Below, piece after piece: positions 33,547-42,963 of a DNA stretch of 56,832 bases. The DNA is taken from NCBI GenBank assembly GCA_005777185.1, contig SXNL01000038.1, positions 1 through 56,832 on the forward strand. Direction: 5' to 3'. The notes below the pieces were generated by a model. That model made no database searches. It was not told the DNA's origin and worked only from the letters and a program-made list of their open reading frames with translations. Every line of letters begins with the position of its first letter. The first letter of the stretch is position 1. A program made the position numbers and the translations under genes. The DNA comes from Myxococcales bacterium (GTDB lineage Bacteria; Myxococcota_A; Polyangia; Polyangiales; Polyangiaceae).

Positions 33547-35347
33547 GAAGGTTCGTCCTGGTGGTGGGGGCCGCGTGCCTCCTTTCGGCGTGTCCGAAGC
33601 CGAAGCCCGCGGTGGTTCCGCCGCTCACCACGACCGGGCGAGCGGGGGGCGAGTTCGTACCCGGGGAGTACCGGTCCGTCATCGACGCGGTCCTCCAGGC
33701 GTACTTCAAGGCGGATCCGCCGACGGCCACGCGCACGGGCGAGCACGCGTGGGACGGGGAGTGGCCCGCCATCGGCGCGGACGATCAGGTCGCCCTCGTG
33801 GCGGACTTCCGCGCCCGCGCGCAGGCGCTCCGCGACATCGAGCGGCTCGCGCCGGAGACCTGCGACCCCGCGGCGTGCGGGACCGATCGCCCGAGGCTCG
33901 ACGCGCGCCTCCTCGCGGATCGGCTCGAGGGGCGCGCCGAACACGTGACCCTCGTGCGGCCGTTCGAGCGGGATCCGTCGATGGTGCTCGGCGTCGTCGG
34001 CGTCGGGATCCACGGGATCGTGGCGCACCCCTACGCGCCCAAGCACACGCGGTACTATGCGCTCCTCTCGCGCGTCGAGAAGATCCCGAAGTTGCTCGAG
34101 ACCGCGCGGCCCAGGCTCGTGGATCCGCTCCGGGCGGGGCTCGAGAACATGGCGGTCGTCTCGCAGGGGCTCGCCGCCATGCTGCGGGGTGAAATTTTCA
34201 AGGTCGATGCGAAGGACGTCGAGAACGACAAGGAGCTCCCTCCCAGGCTGCGCGCCGCGGCCGACGCCGCCGCGAAGGCCATCGAGGCGTACACGGCCGA
34301 TGTCGCGAAGGCGTTCCCGCTCGACAAGGCGAAGAACACGCCGATCGGCGCCCCCGCCTGGCAGAAGCTCGCGCGCCTCAACGAGGGGGTCACCGACTCG
34401 CCCGAGGACGTGAAGGCCCTCGGTGAGAGGGAGATCCTTCGGCTCACGCGCGAGCTCGACGTTCTCGTCGAGAAGACCGGCCAGCCCTACGAGACGCGCC
34501 AGTCCTTCATCGGGCGGCTGCAGGCCGACGTCCCTGTGGCCGACAAGGTCCTCGACGAGTACCGGAAGACGAACGAGGGGGTCGAGACCTGGATCAAGGG
34601 CGCCAGGTTCGTCACCGTGCCGTGGGAGCGAAAGAAGATCGAGATCGTGCAGAGCCCACCGCATCTCCGCGGCGTCAGCTTCGCCAGCCTCAACGTGGCG
34701 GGCCCGCTCGACGCGATCGAGGAGGCCCATTTCGAGGTCAACACGCCCGACGCGCGCATGCCCAAGGAGCGGCAGGACGCGCTGCTCGCGTTCCACGCGC
34801 GCTCGATGATGGAGAACATCAGCGTCCATGAGGCGATCCCAGGGCATTACCTCCAGGGCCTCTACAGCCGGCAGGCGCCGTCGAAGGTCCGGCGTGTCCT
34901 GTGGAACGCGACGTACGGGGAGGGGTGGGCCCACTACTGCGAGGAGGCCGTCCTCGAGGCGGGCTACAAGGGCAAGGACGCGACGGCGGCGCGGGGCGCG
35001 ATGCTCCGGATGGCGCTTCAGCGCGCCGTGCGCGTCGTCGTGGACGTCGGCGAGAACGACGGATCCATGACCGAGGAGCAGGCGCAGAAGCGGCTCGAGA
35101 CCGACGCGATGCTGCCGCCTCACGCGGCGAAGATCGAGGCGCGCCGCGCGATCGTCTGGCCCGTGAACATGTTCGCGTACACGTACGGCAAGCTCCAGAT
35201 CGTTGCGCTGCGCGAGGCCGTGAGGAAGCGCGACCGGGACGCGTTCGATCTCGTGAGGTTCCACGACGCGTTCCTGGGCGTCGGGCCCGCGCCCGTGCGG
35301 GAAATCGGCCTCGTGGCGTTCAAGCTGGACGTCGACGCGCGGGGGCC

Positions 35348-35351
<4 letters not shown>
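33543..35351 (+). CDS. DUF885-family zinc metallopeptidase-like lipoprotein
   Basis: 602 residues with a lipoprotein signal (Cys17, LSAC), so it is attached to a membrane outside the cytosol. The motif SVHEAIPGHYLQG (about residue 430) is the HExxPGH signature of DUF885 proteins, thought to be zinc peptidases; the downstream TYGEGWAHYCEE segment provides the matching Glu. The N-terminal third contains YFKADPPTATRTGEHAWDGEW, also typical. The ATG shares ATGA with the mazG stop and is in frame with the signal peptide. The stop overlaps rlmN by GTGA. Peptidase activity is inferred from the motif. Confidence 0.88.
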
Positions 35352-36543
<1,192 letters not shown>

Positions 36544-36547
<4 letters not shown>

Positions 36548-37179
36548 GGACGCGCCCGCACGTCGGCCTCCTGTCGCTCGCGGCGGCCCTCGTCGCGAGC
36601 CTCGCAGGCGCGGAGGAGACCCCTCCCGCGACGGAGGATCGCGCCCATGTCCCCCCCGCTGCGACGGATCCGTTCGCCGAGAAGCCCGGGTACTGGCACC
36701 TCTTCGCCTCCGGGTTCGTGGGATCGGGCCTCCGCTTCAACAACCCCTACCGGCTGCCGACCCCGCTCGGGAGCGACGCCGAGAGCGTGTCGCGCACGGC
36801 CGTCTACACGGACCTCGGCGTCGGCGCGACGATCGGGCGGCCCCGGGGCCTGCAGCACGGGATCGCCCTCCGCACGAGCATCGCGCTCGAGGGGATCCAG
36901 CAGTCCGTGATCGCGCCGGGGTACATCGCGTACCGCAGGTGGCGCGCGCTCGCGGCCTACGGACGCGTCGCGATCCCGATCGTGCTCCGTCCGGATCCGG
37001 GCGTGGGCGCGGAGGTCGGCGTGGGGGGGATCTGGTTCTTCCGCGCCGGCCTCGGCGTCGCGGGCGAGATCGTCGGGGATCTGTTCTACGGCGCCGGGAC
37101 GACCGAGGTCGCGCGGCCGGCGTACCCCATGCTGTCGGGGCAGCTCGGCCTGCACGTGGACTACGAGGTGCTGCCGTGA
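36544..37179 (+). CDS. exported small beta-barrel-like protein, 211 aa
   Basis: Signal peptide (GLLSLAAALVASLAGA, cut after AGA). The mature part alternates short hydrophobic strands and turns (HLFASGFVGSGLRF, TAVYTDLGVGATIG, AYGRVAIPIVLRP, GAEVGVGGIWFFRAGLGVAGEI), which suggests a small outer-membrane barrel of about eight strands. I do not recognise a named family. The ATG overlaps the rlmN stop by ATGA; its stop overlaps the next start by GTGA, so it is fixed in the operon. Confidence 0.65.
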
Positions 37180-37613
37180 GGGAGCGTCGCGCGACCGTGG
37201 CCGTCGTCATCGTCTCCGCCGTCTTCCTCGCGGCCCCCACGCCGGGCGACGTCGGCGCCTGCGGGAAGACCGCCCAGGAGATGTCGTCGGCGAGCTTCGC
37301 GGCGGCGCGCAAGAGGGCCGACTGCGCGGGATGCACCGCGTGCGGCATCGTGTCCGATCGGTGCGTCCGCGCTTGCAACGAGAAGCTCCCGCCGGAGATC
37401 GCCCTTCCGCCCACGTGCAGGCCGCTGATCCACGATGGCGAGGTGTGCCTCCGCGCGATCAACGACGCGCCGTGCGATCGGTTCGCGACGTACGTGGACG
37501 AGTTCGCGCCGGCGACGCCGTCGGAGTGCACGTTCTGCCTCGTCCCGCCCCCGCCGCCGCCCGGCAGCTTCGCGGGCCCCGACGCGGGCGACGGGGGGGA
37601 GGCGGGGCCATGA
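37176..37613 (+). CDS. exported Cys-rich protein with P6 tail
   Basis: 145 residues. Signal peptide (VAVVIVSAVFLAAPTPG) ending near GACGK; it may be a lipoprotein, but the lipobox is poor. The mature part has 12 Cys, including CAGCTAC and the end motif VCLRAINDAPC...CTFC, followed by six Pro and an Asp/Gly/Ala-rich tail. The Cys spacing suggests disulfides in an exported domain. It resembles the 55209-55652 product in its end motif and tail. GTG 37176 overlaps the previous stop. Function unknown. Confidence 0.7.
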   Translation: MRERRATVAVVIVSAVFLAAPTPGDVGACGKTAQEMSSASFAAARKRADCAGCTACGIVSDRCVRACNEKLPPEIALPPTCRPLIHDGEVCLRAINDAPCDRFATYVDEFAPATPSECTFCLVPPPPPPGSFAGPDAGDGGEAGP

Positions 37614-38587
37614 TCTCCACGCGAGATCTCGCGCCTCCCCTGGTATATGTATTATGCATATACATGGGCCTGGCGCAGCTCGGGTGCGCCGCGACGCGCC
37701 CCCTTCTCGCGAGCCCGGGCGATTACGTCGACTACCGCACCTACCGCATGACCCAGGACCGCGGCATGCGACTCCGCCGGGCGCAGGCCTACCTCGCCGC
37801 GCACCCCGGTGGGAGCTGGGCCGCCGAGGTGTCCCGGGACTTCGAGGAGGACGAGCCCCGGTACTACGAGGCCTGCCAGGCGTCGCGCGCGGGGACCAGC
37901 GAGTATCTCGCGAACCTCCCCGCCGGTCCCCACGCGCAGGCTGCGATCGCGCTGCTCACGGCGTTCGACACGAAGATCGAGGAGCTCGACACCGAGGCCG
38001 AGGTTCGCGAGGCGCGGCGCACCGAGGCCACGCTCGAGAAGGCGAACATCGCCCGCAAGCAGGTCGGCGCGGCGATCCTCGGCGCGCTGGGCGTGCTCCT
38101 CGATCCGGGTGTGTACGGGCGGTCGCTCGCGGACGCACCGGAGCCGCTGCGCCGGCGCTTCGCGCCTGTCTCCACGACGTGGGGGGGGCCCCCCCGGGCG
38201 ATCGAGGAGGACCTGTTCTTTCTCCTGCCGACGCGACCCGAGCGCACGTCTCGCCTGCTCACGCTGTCGACCGAGGTCGTCGTCGTGGACGGCGTGGTGC
38301 GGGGCGCGCGGTTGAGCGGACCGGACCTCTTCGTGACCTGGTACGAGGCCGCGAACATCGCCCTCCTCGACCCGACGGACGACGCTGACCGCAGGAAGGC
38401 GCAGGCGCACGCCGTCGAGATCCTCGACGGGGCGCTCGAGGCGTCGTTTCCGAGGAAGAGCTGCGGGGCTCGCCTGTTGGAGGGTCAGATCCTCGCGCGC
38501 GCGTGCGACGGGCGGACCGTGGCGGTCACGGCGGGCGCGCGGGCGGGCGAGGTCGACCGGGTCGAGATCGCGGAGGGTGTGAAATAA
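37610..38587 (+). CDS. exported protein, probable lipoprotein, with a rare-codon signal peptide
   Basis: 325 residues. The N-terminal hydrophobic stretch LVYVLCIYMGLAQLGC ends in a possible but imperfect lipobox (Cys26). The remainder is helical then mixed: YRTYRMTQDRGMRLRRAQAYLAAHP, ARRTEATLEKANIARKQVG with a short coiled coil, a hydrophobic AAILGALGVLLDPGVYG segment, and a soluble C-terminal domain. I do not recognise it. Codons 12-19 of the signal (37643-37666) are GTA TAT GTA TTA TGC ATA TAC ATG, strongly unlike the rest of the gene, and form an inverted repeat. A G8C7 run lies at 38181-38195. Last of the overlapping chain; 48 bases before lgt. Confidence 0.7.
   Translation: MISTRDLAPPLVYVLCIYMGLAQLGCAATRPLLASPGDYVDYRTYRMTQDRGMRLRRAQAYLAAHPGGSWAAEVSRDFEEDEPRYYEACQASRAGTSEYLANLPAGPHAQAAIALLTAFDTKIEELDTEAEVREARRTEATLEKANIARKQVGAAILGALGVLLDPGVYGRSLADAPEPLRRRFAPVSTTWGGPPRAIEEDLFFLLPTRPERTSRLLTLSTEVVVVDGVVRGARLSGPDLFVTWYEAANIALLDPTDDADRRKAQAHAVEILDGALEASFPRKSCGARLLEGQILARACDGRTVAVTAGARAGEVDRVEIAEGVK
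37643..37663. repeat. AT-rich inverted repeat inside a coding region
   Basis: Perfect 7-base arms (GTATATG at 37643-37649, CATATAC at 37657-37663) around a 7-base AT-rich loop. It lies in the signal-peptide codons of the 37610 gene and is by far the most AT-rich stretch in its surroundings. It could be a protein-binding site or a rare-codon pause. Confidence 0.6.
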
Positions 38588-38635
38588 GGCTCGGCGCTGG
38601 AAGCCGGGGCGCGGAACGGATAAGAGGCTTCTCGA

Positions 38636-39616
38636 ATGATTCCCTACATCCACGTGCAGGACCTGAAGATCGGCGGTCTCACGTTGCACCCGTTCGGGCT
38701 CCTGGTCGCCACGGGCGTGGTCGTCGGTACTTTCCTGGCGACGAACCGGGCGCGAAAGCGCGGGATCGACCTCGACAAGCTCAACTCATTCATCACGTGG
38801 ATGCTGGTCGGCGGCTTCACGGGCGCTCACATGTTCGACGAGATCTTCTACCACCCGTCGGAGATCGTGAAGCGGCCGTGGTCGCTCCTGTTCCTGTGGG
38901 AGGGCCTGTCGTCGTTCGGGGGCTTCCTCGGCGCGCTCATCGGGATCGTCCTCTGGAAGTACTTCGAGGCCGTCCCGTACAAGCAGCTCGGGCCTGTCGC
39001 GACGATCCCGAAGTTCCGGCGGCGGAAGGAGCCCATGCCCGTCATGCCGCTCGCGGATCTGATCCTGTCCGTGTTCCCCGTGGCGTGGATCTTCGGGCGG
39101 AGCGGGTGCACGGTGGTGCACGACCACCCGGGGATGAAGGCGGATCCGGGCTCCATCTTCGCGGTCGCGTACGGGCCGTACAAGACCGCCGAGGTGCAGA
39201 GCTACGGCCCCGTCCTCGACGGCCACGCGCTCATCGAGCTCCGCCACGGCAGCACCCCGCAGTTCGATCTCGGCTTGCTCGAGCTCCTGTTCACGATCGT
39301 CCTCGCGCTCCTCTTCGCGACGACGTGGTCGCGGCGGCTCACGACCGGCACGTACATCGCTGTCGTCTCGCTGTCGTACGGCCCGGTGCGGTTCGTCATG
39401 GACTTCCTGCGCATCAAGGACGTGGAGAACGCCGATCTCCGCTACGGCTCGCTCACGTTCGCGCAGTGGTGCTGCGTCGCGCTGACGTTCTTCGGGCTCT
39501 ACATGGTCAAGTGGGTGCTGGACATCAAGAAGTCCGGCAAGGACCCGCTCGAGCCGCTGCTGAGAGGGCCAGAGGAGCCGGAGACGCCCGCGCCGACGGA
39601 AGCTCCCTCCTCCTGA
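38636..39616 (+). CDS. lgt: prolipoprotein diacylglyceryl transferase
   Basis: Inner-membrane enzyme that attaches diacylglycerol to the lipobox Cys, the first step of lipoprotein maturation; many lipoproteins in this window depend on it. About seven TM segments in 326 residues. Conserved points: HPFGLLVATGVVVG near the start, FLWEGLSSFGGFLGALIG (the H/G-rich second motif region) and AWIFGRSGCTVVHDHPG, which corresponds to the GRxGNF signature but with Cys-Thr in place of Asn-Phe. YGPVRFVMDFLR near the end is typical. The C-terminal tail is Pro/Glu-rich. ATG 38636 has AAGAGG 8 bases before. It follows the chained operon by 48 bases. Confidence 0.92.
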   Translation: MIPYIHVQDLKIGGLTLHPFGLLVATGVVVGTFLATNRARKRGIDLDKLNSFITWMLVGGFTGAHMFDEIFYHPSEIVKRPWSLLFLWEGLSSFGGFLGALIGIVLWKYFEAVPYKQLGPVATIPKFRRRKEPMPVMPLADLILSVFPVAWIFGRSGCTVVHDHPGMKADPGSIFAVAYGPYKTAEVQSYGPVLDGHALIELRHGSTPQFDLGLLELLFTIVLALLFATTWSRRLTTGTYIAVVSLSYGPVRFVMDFLRIKDVENADLRYGSLTFAQWCCVALTFFGLYMVKWVLDIKKSGKDPLEPLLRGPEEPETPAPTEAPSS

Positions 39617-39620
39617 CGCG

Positions 39621-40031
39621 TCAGGCCGGGGTCATGTGGCGGGCGAAGAGCTCGCGCATCTCGTCCGAGAAGGGGACCTTCTCGAGCGCGCCGAGGCGCG
39701 CGTGGACGCAGACGTGCTCGGCCTCGCACACGCGCGTGCCGTCGTCCTTGACGAGCCGGTAGCGGAAGATGCAAGACGTCGTCCCCACGCGATCGATGGT
39801 CGTCTCGATGTCGAACACGTCGCCATAGCGGAGGGGGCCGAGGTAGTCGCACTTCGTGTGGACCGCGGGGAAGCCGAGCCCCTGGCCGACGACGATGCCC
39901 GCGTACCCGCCGGAGAGCTCGGAGAAGAAGTCCTCCATGCCCTCGTGGCAGTAGCCGAGATACCTCGCGAAGAAGACGATCCCGGCGGCGTCGACCTCCT
40001 CGAAGCGGACGGCACGGCGGAGGCGCTTCAC
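39621..40031 (-). CDS. hotdog-fold acyl-CoA thioesterase, YbgC/4HBT type
   Basis: 136 residues with the family pattern: VRFEEVDAAGIVFFARYLGYCHEGMEDFF at the start (Asp in VDAAG is the catalytic position), then the hot-dog strands DVFDIETTIDRVGTTSC and FRYRLVKDDGTRVCEAEHVCVHA. The start is GTG 40031, overlapping the DUF3501 stop by GTGA, so it is the last gene of the rubrerythrin operon. In other bacteria YbgC thioesterases sit in tol-pal operons; here the context is oxidative defence, so substrate and role are open. Confidence 0.87.
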   Translation of the reverse strand: MKRLRRAVRFEEVDAAGIVFFARYLGYCHEGMEDFFSELSGGYAGIVVGQGLGFPAVHTKCDYLGPLRYGDVFDIETTIDRVGTTSCIFRYRLVKDDGTRVCEAEHVCVHARLGALEKVPFSDEMRELFARHMTPA

Positions 40032-40603
40032 GCCAGATCCTCCGCGAGGCTTCGCGCCACCGCGAGGGGGAGGGCCACCTCCGCCTGGTAGGCGGCGTGC
40101 TCGACGACGAGGGACAGCGCCCCGTCGCCGCGCGCGACCCGGGCCCGCGGGGCGTCGGGCAGGAGGAACTTCGCGTAGATCACCGCCGAGGCGCGCCCCT
40201 CGAGAAGACGCGAGGGCGCGACGGTCGCGGGGATCTTCTGCCCGTCGCAGACGAGCGCGATCGCGCCCTCGAGGCCGGAGGCGTCGACGAGGAACGCGTC
40301 GCGCTCCGCCTTGTCGTCGATCTCGATCATGAACGTCGCCGACAGCTCGTGGTCGCCGGGGACGAGCTCGTTGTAGGTCTCGATCTCGTGGAGGACGGCG
40401 GCCTCGCGGGTGATGCGCTCGGTGCGGAGCATCTCCTGGATCTGTAGCAGCGCCGTGTCGTGGTTCTCGAACACGAACGACATGCGATCGCCGAGCCGGC
40501 CGCGCCGGCGCTTCTTCTCGTCGATGACGCGCGCGCGGAAGCGATCGCGGATCTTCTCGTACTCCCCGAGATCGAGGATCTCGGCGCGGGTGACGGGCTT
40601 CAT
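40028..40603 (-). CDS. DUF3501 family protein
   Basis: 191 residues, soluble. It begins [23 protein letters not shown] and has RLGDRMSFVFENHDTALLQIQEM and the helix AAVLHEIETYNELVPGDHELSATFMIEI, which I recognise as DUF3501. Such genes usually accompany rubrerythrin and a GlpC-like Fe-S protein, as here. Activity unknown. Starts with ATG overlapping the Fe-S gene stop (ATGA) and ends overlapping the thioesterase start (GTGA): the three are translationally coupled. Confidence 0.9.
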   Translation of the reverse strand: MKPVTRAEILDLGEYEKIRDRFRARVIDEKKRRRGRLGDRMSFVFENHDTALLQIQEMLRTERITREAAVLHEIETYNELVPGDHELSATFMIEIDDKAERDAFLVDASGLEGAIALVCDGQKIPATVAPSRLLEGRASAVIYAKFLLPDAPRARVARGDGALSLVVEHAAYQAEVALPLAVARSLAEDLA

Positions 40604-41922
40604 GGCGTTCCCTGGGCGATGCCGTACGCGCGTGCGAGCGCCTCGGCGGGGTGGAGGACGGCGACGCTGTTCTCCTTCTCGATGCGGCGGGCGGAAAGGG
40701 GGCAGTCCGTCACGACCGTGGTCGCCTCGGCGCGCTCGATGCCGCGCGCGAGCTTGTCGGCGTAGCGCCGGCCCATGTCGTAGTGCTCCGCCTTCATGCC
40801 CCACGTGCCGTCGACCGCCGAGCACTTCTCGACGATCTCGACCTCTGTGTCGGGCAAGAGGCCGAGCACGCGCGCGCCGGGCGTCCCGATCTTCTGCGCG
40901 CGCAGGTGGCACGCGGCGTGGTACGCGACCTTGCCGAGGCCTGACGCGAACGTGGTGTCGAGGCGCTTCTCGCGGCGGAGGCGATCGAGGAACTCCATCA
41001 GGTCGAGCGTGTTCGCGGCGACCGTGCGCGCCTCGGCGGTGCCGAGGAGGTCCGGGTAGTCCTTGCGGATCGTGTACGAGCACGACGGGCCCGGGCAGAC
41101 GACCGTCTTCCCGGCCTCGATCTCGCGGAGGAGCGAGGCGACGTTGAACCGCGCCTTGGCCGTCGCCGCCTCGACGTCGCCGCCGTCGAGGTTGGGGATG
41201 CCGCAGCACTGCTGCTCGGGGCGCGTGACGGCGAAGCCGTTGTGCTCGAGCACCTGGACGGCGGCCTGGGCGATGCGCGGGAAGTTGTAATCGCCGAGGC
41301 ACGTCGCGAAGAGGGCGATCGCGCCAGCCTGGCCCGCCGTCTTCGCGGGCGTGTGGCGCGCGAGCCACGTGGCGAAGGGCTGAGACGCGAAGGTGGGGAT
41401 GGGGAACTCGGCGCTGATGCCGAGGACCTTCTCGTTCGCCTTGCGCACGAGGCGGTTCGCGTTGACGAGGTTCGTCACCCCCGCGAGCGGCCCGGCGACG
41501 AGCTGGCCGAGGCGCCCGGGCTCGCCGAGCGCCATGTCTTGCAGCGTCACGCCGTCGCGCCGGGCGCGGTTCGCTTTCTGGCGGGAGAGCACGCGCGGGA
41601 AGTCGAGCGCCCACGCGTGACCCTGGTCCGGAGTGTACGGGCAGTCGATGTAGCAGAGCTTGCACTGCCAGCAGAGATCCGTGACCGCGTCGAAGTCCTC
41701 GGCGGAGAGGAGCTCCGCCCCCTCCGCGCCGCGCGTCTCGATGTCGCGGTCCACGCGCCGGAAGAGGTCCGGGAACGAGCCGCAGTAGCTCACGCACATC
41801 CGGCAGCCGTGACAGACCTCGAAGGTCCGGCGCAGCTCCGACTCGAGATCGGGCGCGTCCCAGTAGCGCCAGTCACGCGGATCGCGCGCTGGCGCTCGGG
41901 TCGGGAGGGGAGGGATCTTCAT
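40600..41922 (-). CDS. GlpC/heterodisulfide reductase-type Fe-S oxidoreductase subunit
   Basis: 440 residues. Two [4Fe-4S] motifs in the N-terminal part: [15 protein letters not shown] and [15 protein letters not shown]. Two CCG-type domains follow: [14 protein letters not shown], and [13 protein letters not shown] with [13 protein letters not shown], where the second pair is CS instead of CC, as in GlpC relatives. It has no flavin or membrane domain, so it probably transfers electrons between partners. Placed after rubrerythrin (22 bases), it is a plausible electron donor to it; this is an inference from the recurring gene neighbourhood. Cytosolic. Confidence 0.9.
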   Translation of the reverse strand: MKIPPLPTRAPARDPRDWRYWDAPDLESELRRTFEVCHGCRMCVSYCGSFPDLFRRVDRDIETRGAEGAELLSAEDFDAVTDLCWQCKLCYIDCPYTPDQGHAWALDFPRVLSRQKANRARRDGVTLQDMALGEPGRLGQLVAGPLAGVTNLVNANRLVRKANEKVLGISAEFPIPTFASQPFATWLARHTPAKTAGQAGAIALFATCLGDYNFPRIAQAAVQVLEHNGFAVTRPEQQCCGIPNLDGGDVEAATAKARFNVASLLREIEAGKTVVCPGPSCSYTIRKDYPDLLGTAEARTVAANTLDLMEFLDRLRREKRLDTTFASGLGKVAYHAACHLRAQKIGTPGARVLGLLPDTEVEIVEKCSAVDGTWGMKAEHYDMGRRYADKLARGIERAEATTVVTDCPLSARRIEKENSVAVLHPAEALARAYGIAQGTP

Positions 41923-41944
41923 GTGGCCGAGCCGCGGCCCGGGA

Positions 41945-42364
41945 TCAGAGCGTCCCGAGCAGCTTGGAGAAGCGTCCCGCGTGGCTCTTCTCGGCCTTCG
42001 CGAGCGTCTCGAACCACTCGGCGATGTCGTCGAAGCCCTCGTCGCGGGCGGTCTTGGCCATGCCGGGGTACATCGTCTCGTACTCGTGCGTCTCGCCCTG
42101 GATGGAGGCCTTGAGGTTCTTCTCCGTGTTGCCGATGGGGAGGCCCGTCGCCGGGTCGCCGACCTGGGCGAGGTACTTCAGGTGGCCGTGGGCGTGGCCT
42201 GTCTCGCCGTCGGCGGTCTCCTTGAAGTTGCCCGCGATCTCCGGGAGGCCCTCGATGTCGGCGACCTGCGCGAAGTAGAGGTAACGGCGGTTCGCCTGCG
42301 ACTCGCCTGCGAAGGCGTCCTTGAGGTTCTGGTGGGTCTTGGTGCCAGCGAGCGACTTCGACAT
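41945..42364 (-). CDS. rubrerythrin-type diiron protein without rubredoxin domain
   Basis: Four-helix ferritin-like protein that reduces hydrogen peroxide at a diiron site. The 139-residue chain has [59 protein letters not shown] and [12 protein letters not shown], supplying the Glu and His ligands of two ExxH pairs. There is no Cys at all, so the C-terminal rubredoxin domain of classic rubrerythrin is missing and electrons must come from another protein, probably the Fe-S protein that follows. ATG 42364 with a GGAG site. It lies 54 bases after the Fur-type gene. Confidence 0.92.
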   Translation of the reverse strand: MSKSLAGTKTHQNLKDAFAGESQANRRYLYFAQVADIEGLPEIAGNFKETADGETGHAHGHLKYLAQVGDPATGLPIGNTEKNLKASIQGETHEYETMYPGMAKTARDEGFDDIAEWFETLAKAEKSHAGRFSKLLGTL

Positions 42365-42418
42365 GGTGTCTTCTCCGTGGGGTGTGGGTGGATTCTTTCA
42401 GGGGAGGCGTGTGACGAG

Positions 42419-42892
42419 CTACCCGTGGCAGCTGGCGCACACGCCGCGGTAGACGTGCTCGACGGCGCGGACCGTGAAGCCTGGCGCGCGCTCGCGCACC
42501 ATGAGCGCCTCCCCCTTCGCGGGCAAGAGGGAGGGGGCCGGGAGGTCGAGGATCGCGCCGCACGCGTCGCACACCGCGTGGTGGTGCGGATCCGGGTTGG
42601 GATCGAAGCGCGCGCCGCCCTTCGCGTCTCCGAGGCGGAGCGTCCGCGAGAGGCCCATCTGCGCGAGGGTGTCGAGCGTGTTGTAGACCGTGGCGAAGCT
42701 CATCGAGGGGAAGGCCGGGCGCAGGCGCTCGAACAGATCCTGCGCGGTCGGGTGGCCGAGATCGCGCGCGAACAGGCGCACGATGGCCATGCGCTGCGGC
42801 GTCATCTTGAAGCCCGCGCACTTCAGATCGTGGAGCATCTCCTCGGCGCGGCGATCCAGGGCTTCCCTTGCCGTCGTCGTCCGCGCCTTCAT
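42419..42892 (-). CDS. Fur/PerR-family metal-dependent repressor
   Basis: 157 residues. Winged-helix DNA-binding part: CAGFKMTPQRMAIVRLFA and SMSFATVYNTLDTLAQMGL. The metal part has HHHAVCDACG and the C-terminal CASC pair, making the structural zinc site of two CxxC motifs. The operon (rubrerythrin and partners) suggests peroxide sensing, i.e. PerR, but this cannot be decided by eye. Three ATGs are possible: 42919, 42907 and 42892. I chose 42892 because the Fur-box-like operator (42905-42923) covers the other two and a GGTGG site lies 8 bases before 42892. Confidence 0.88.
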   Translation of the reverse strand: MKARTTTAREALDRRAEEMLHDLKCAGFKMTPQRMAIVRLFARDLGHPTAQDLFERLRPAFPSMSFATVYNTLDTLAQMGLSRTLRLGDAKGGARFDPNPDPHHHAVCDACGAILDLPAPSLLPAKGEALMVRERAPGFTVRAVEHVYRGVCASCHG

Positions 42893-42904
42893 CCTGCCGG
42901 CCAC

Positions 42905-42923
42905 CATAATGATAACCATTCCA
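42905..42923. promoter_or_regulatory. Fur-box-like operator in front of the Fur/PerR gene
   Basis: The 19 bases match the classical 19-bp Fur box at 14 of 19 positions, including ten in a row. The site overlaps the upstream start region of the regulator, so it most likely serves autoregulation and controls the rubrerythrin operon. Such an AT-rich word is rare in this sequence. Confidence 0.7.
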
Positions 42924-42949
42924 AATTACAAGCCCTTCCAAAGAAGGGG
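42921..42949 (-). terminator. intrinsic terminator of the fatty acyl-AMP ligase gene
   Basis: On the minus strand a 6-bp stem (42948-42943 with 42938-42933, loop of 4) is followed by TTGTAATTT. It stands 15 bases after the ligase stop. The T-rich tail runs into the Fur-box region, so terminator and operator are packed together. Confidence 0.6.
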
Positions 42950-42963
42950 CTCATCGTGAGGAA

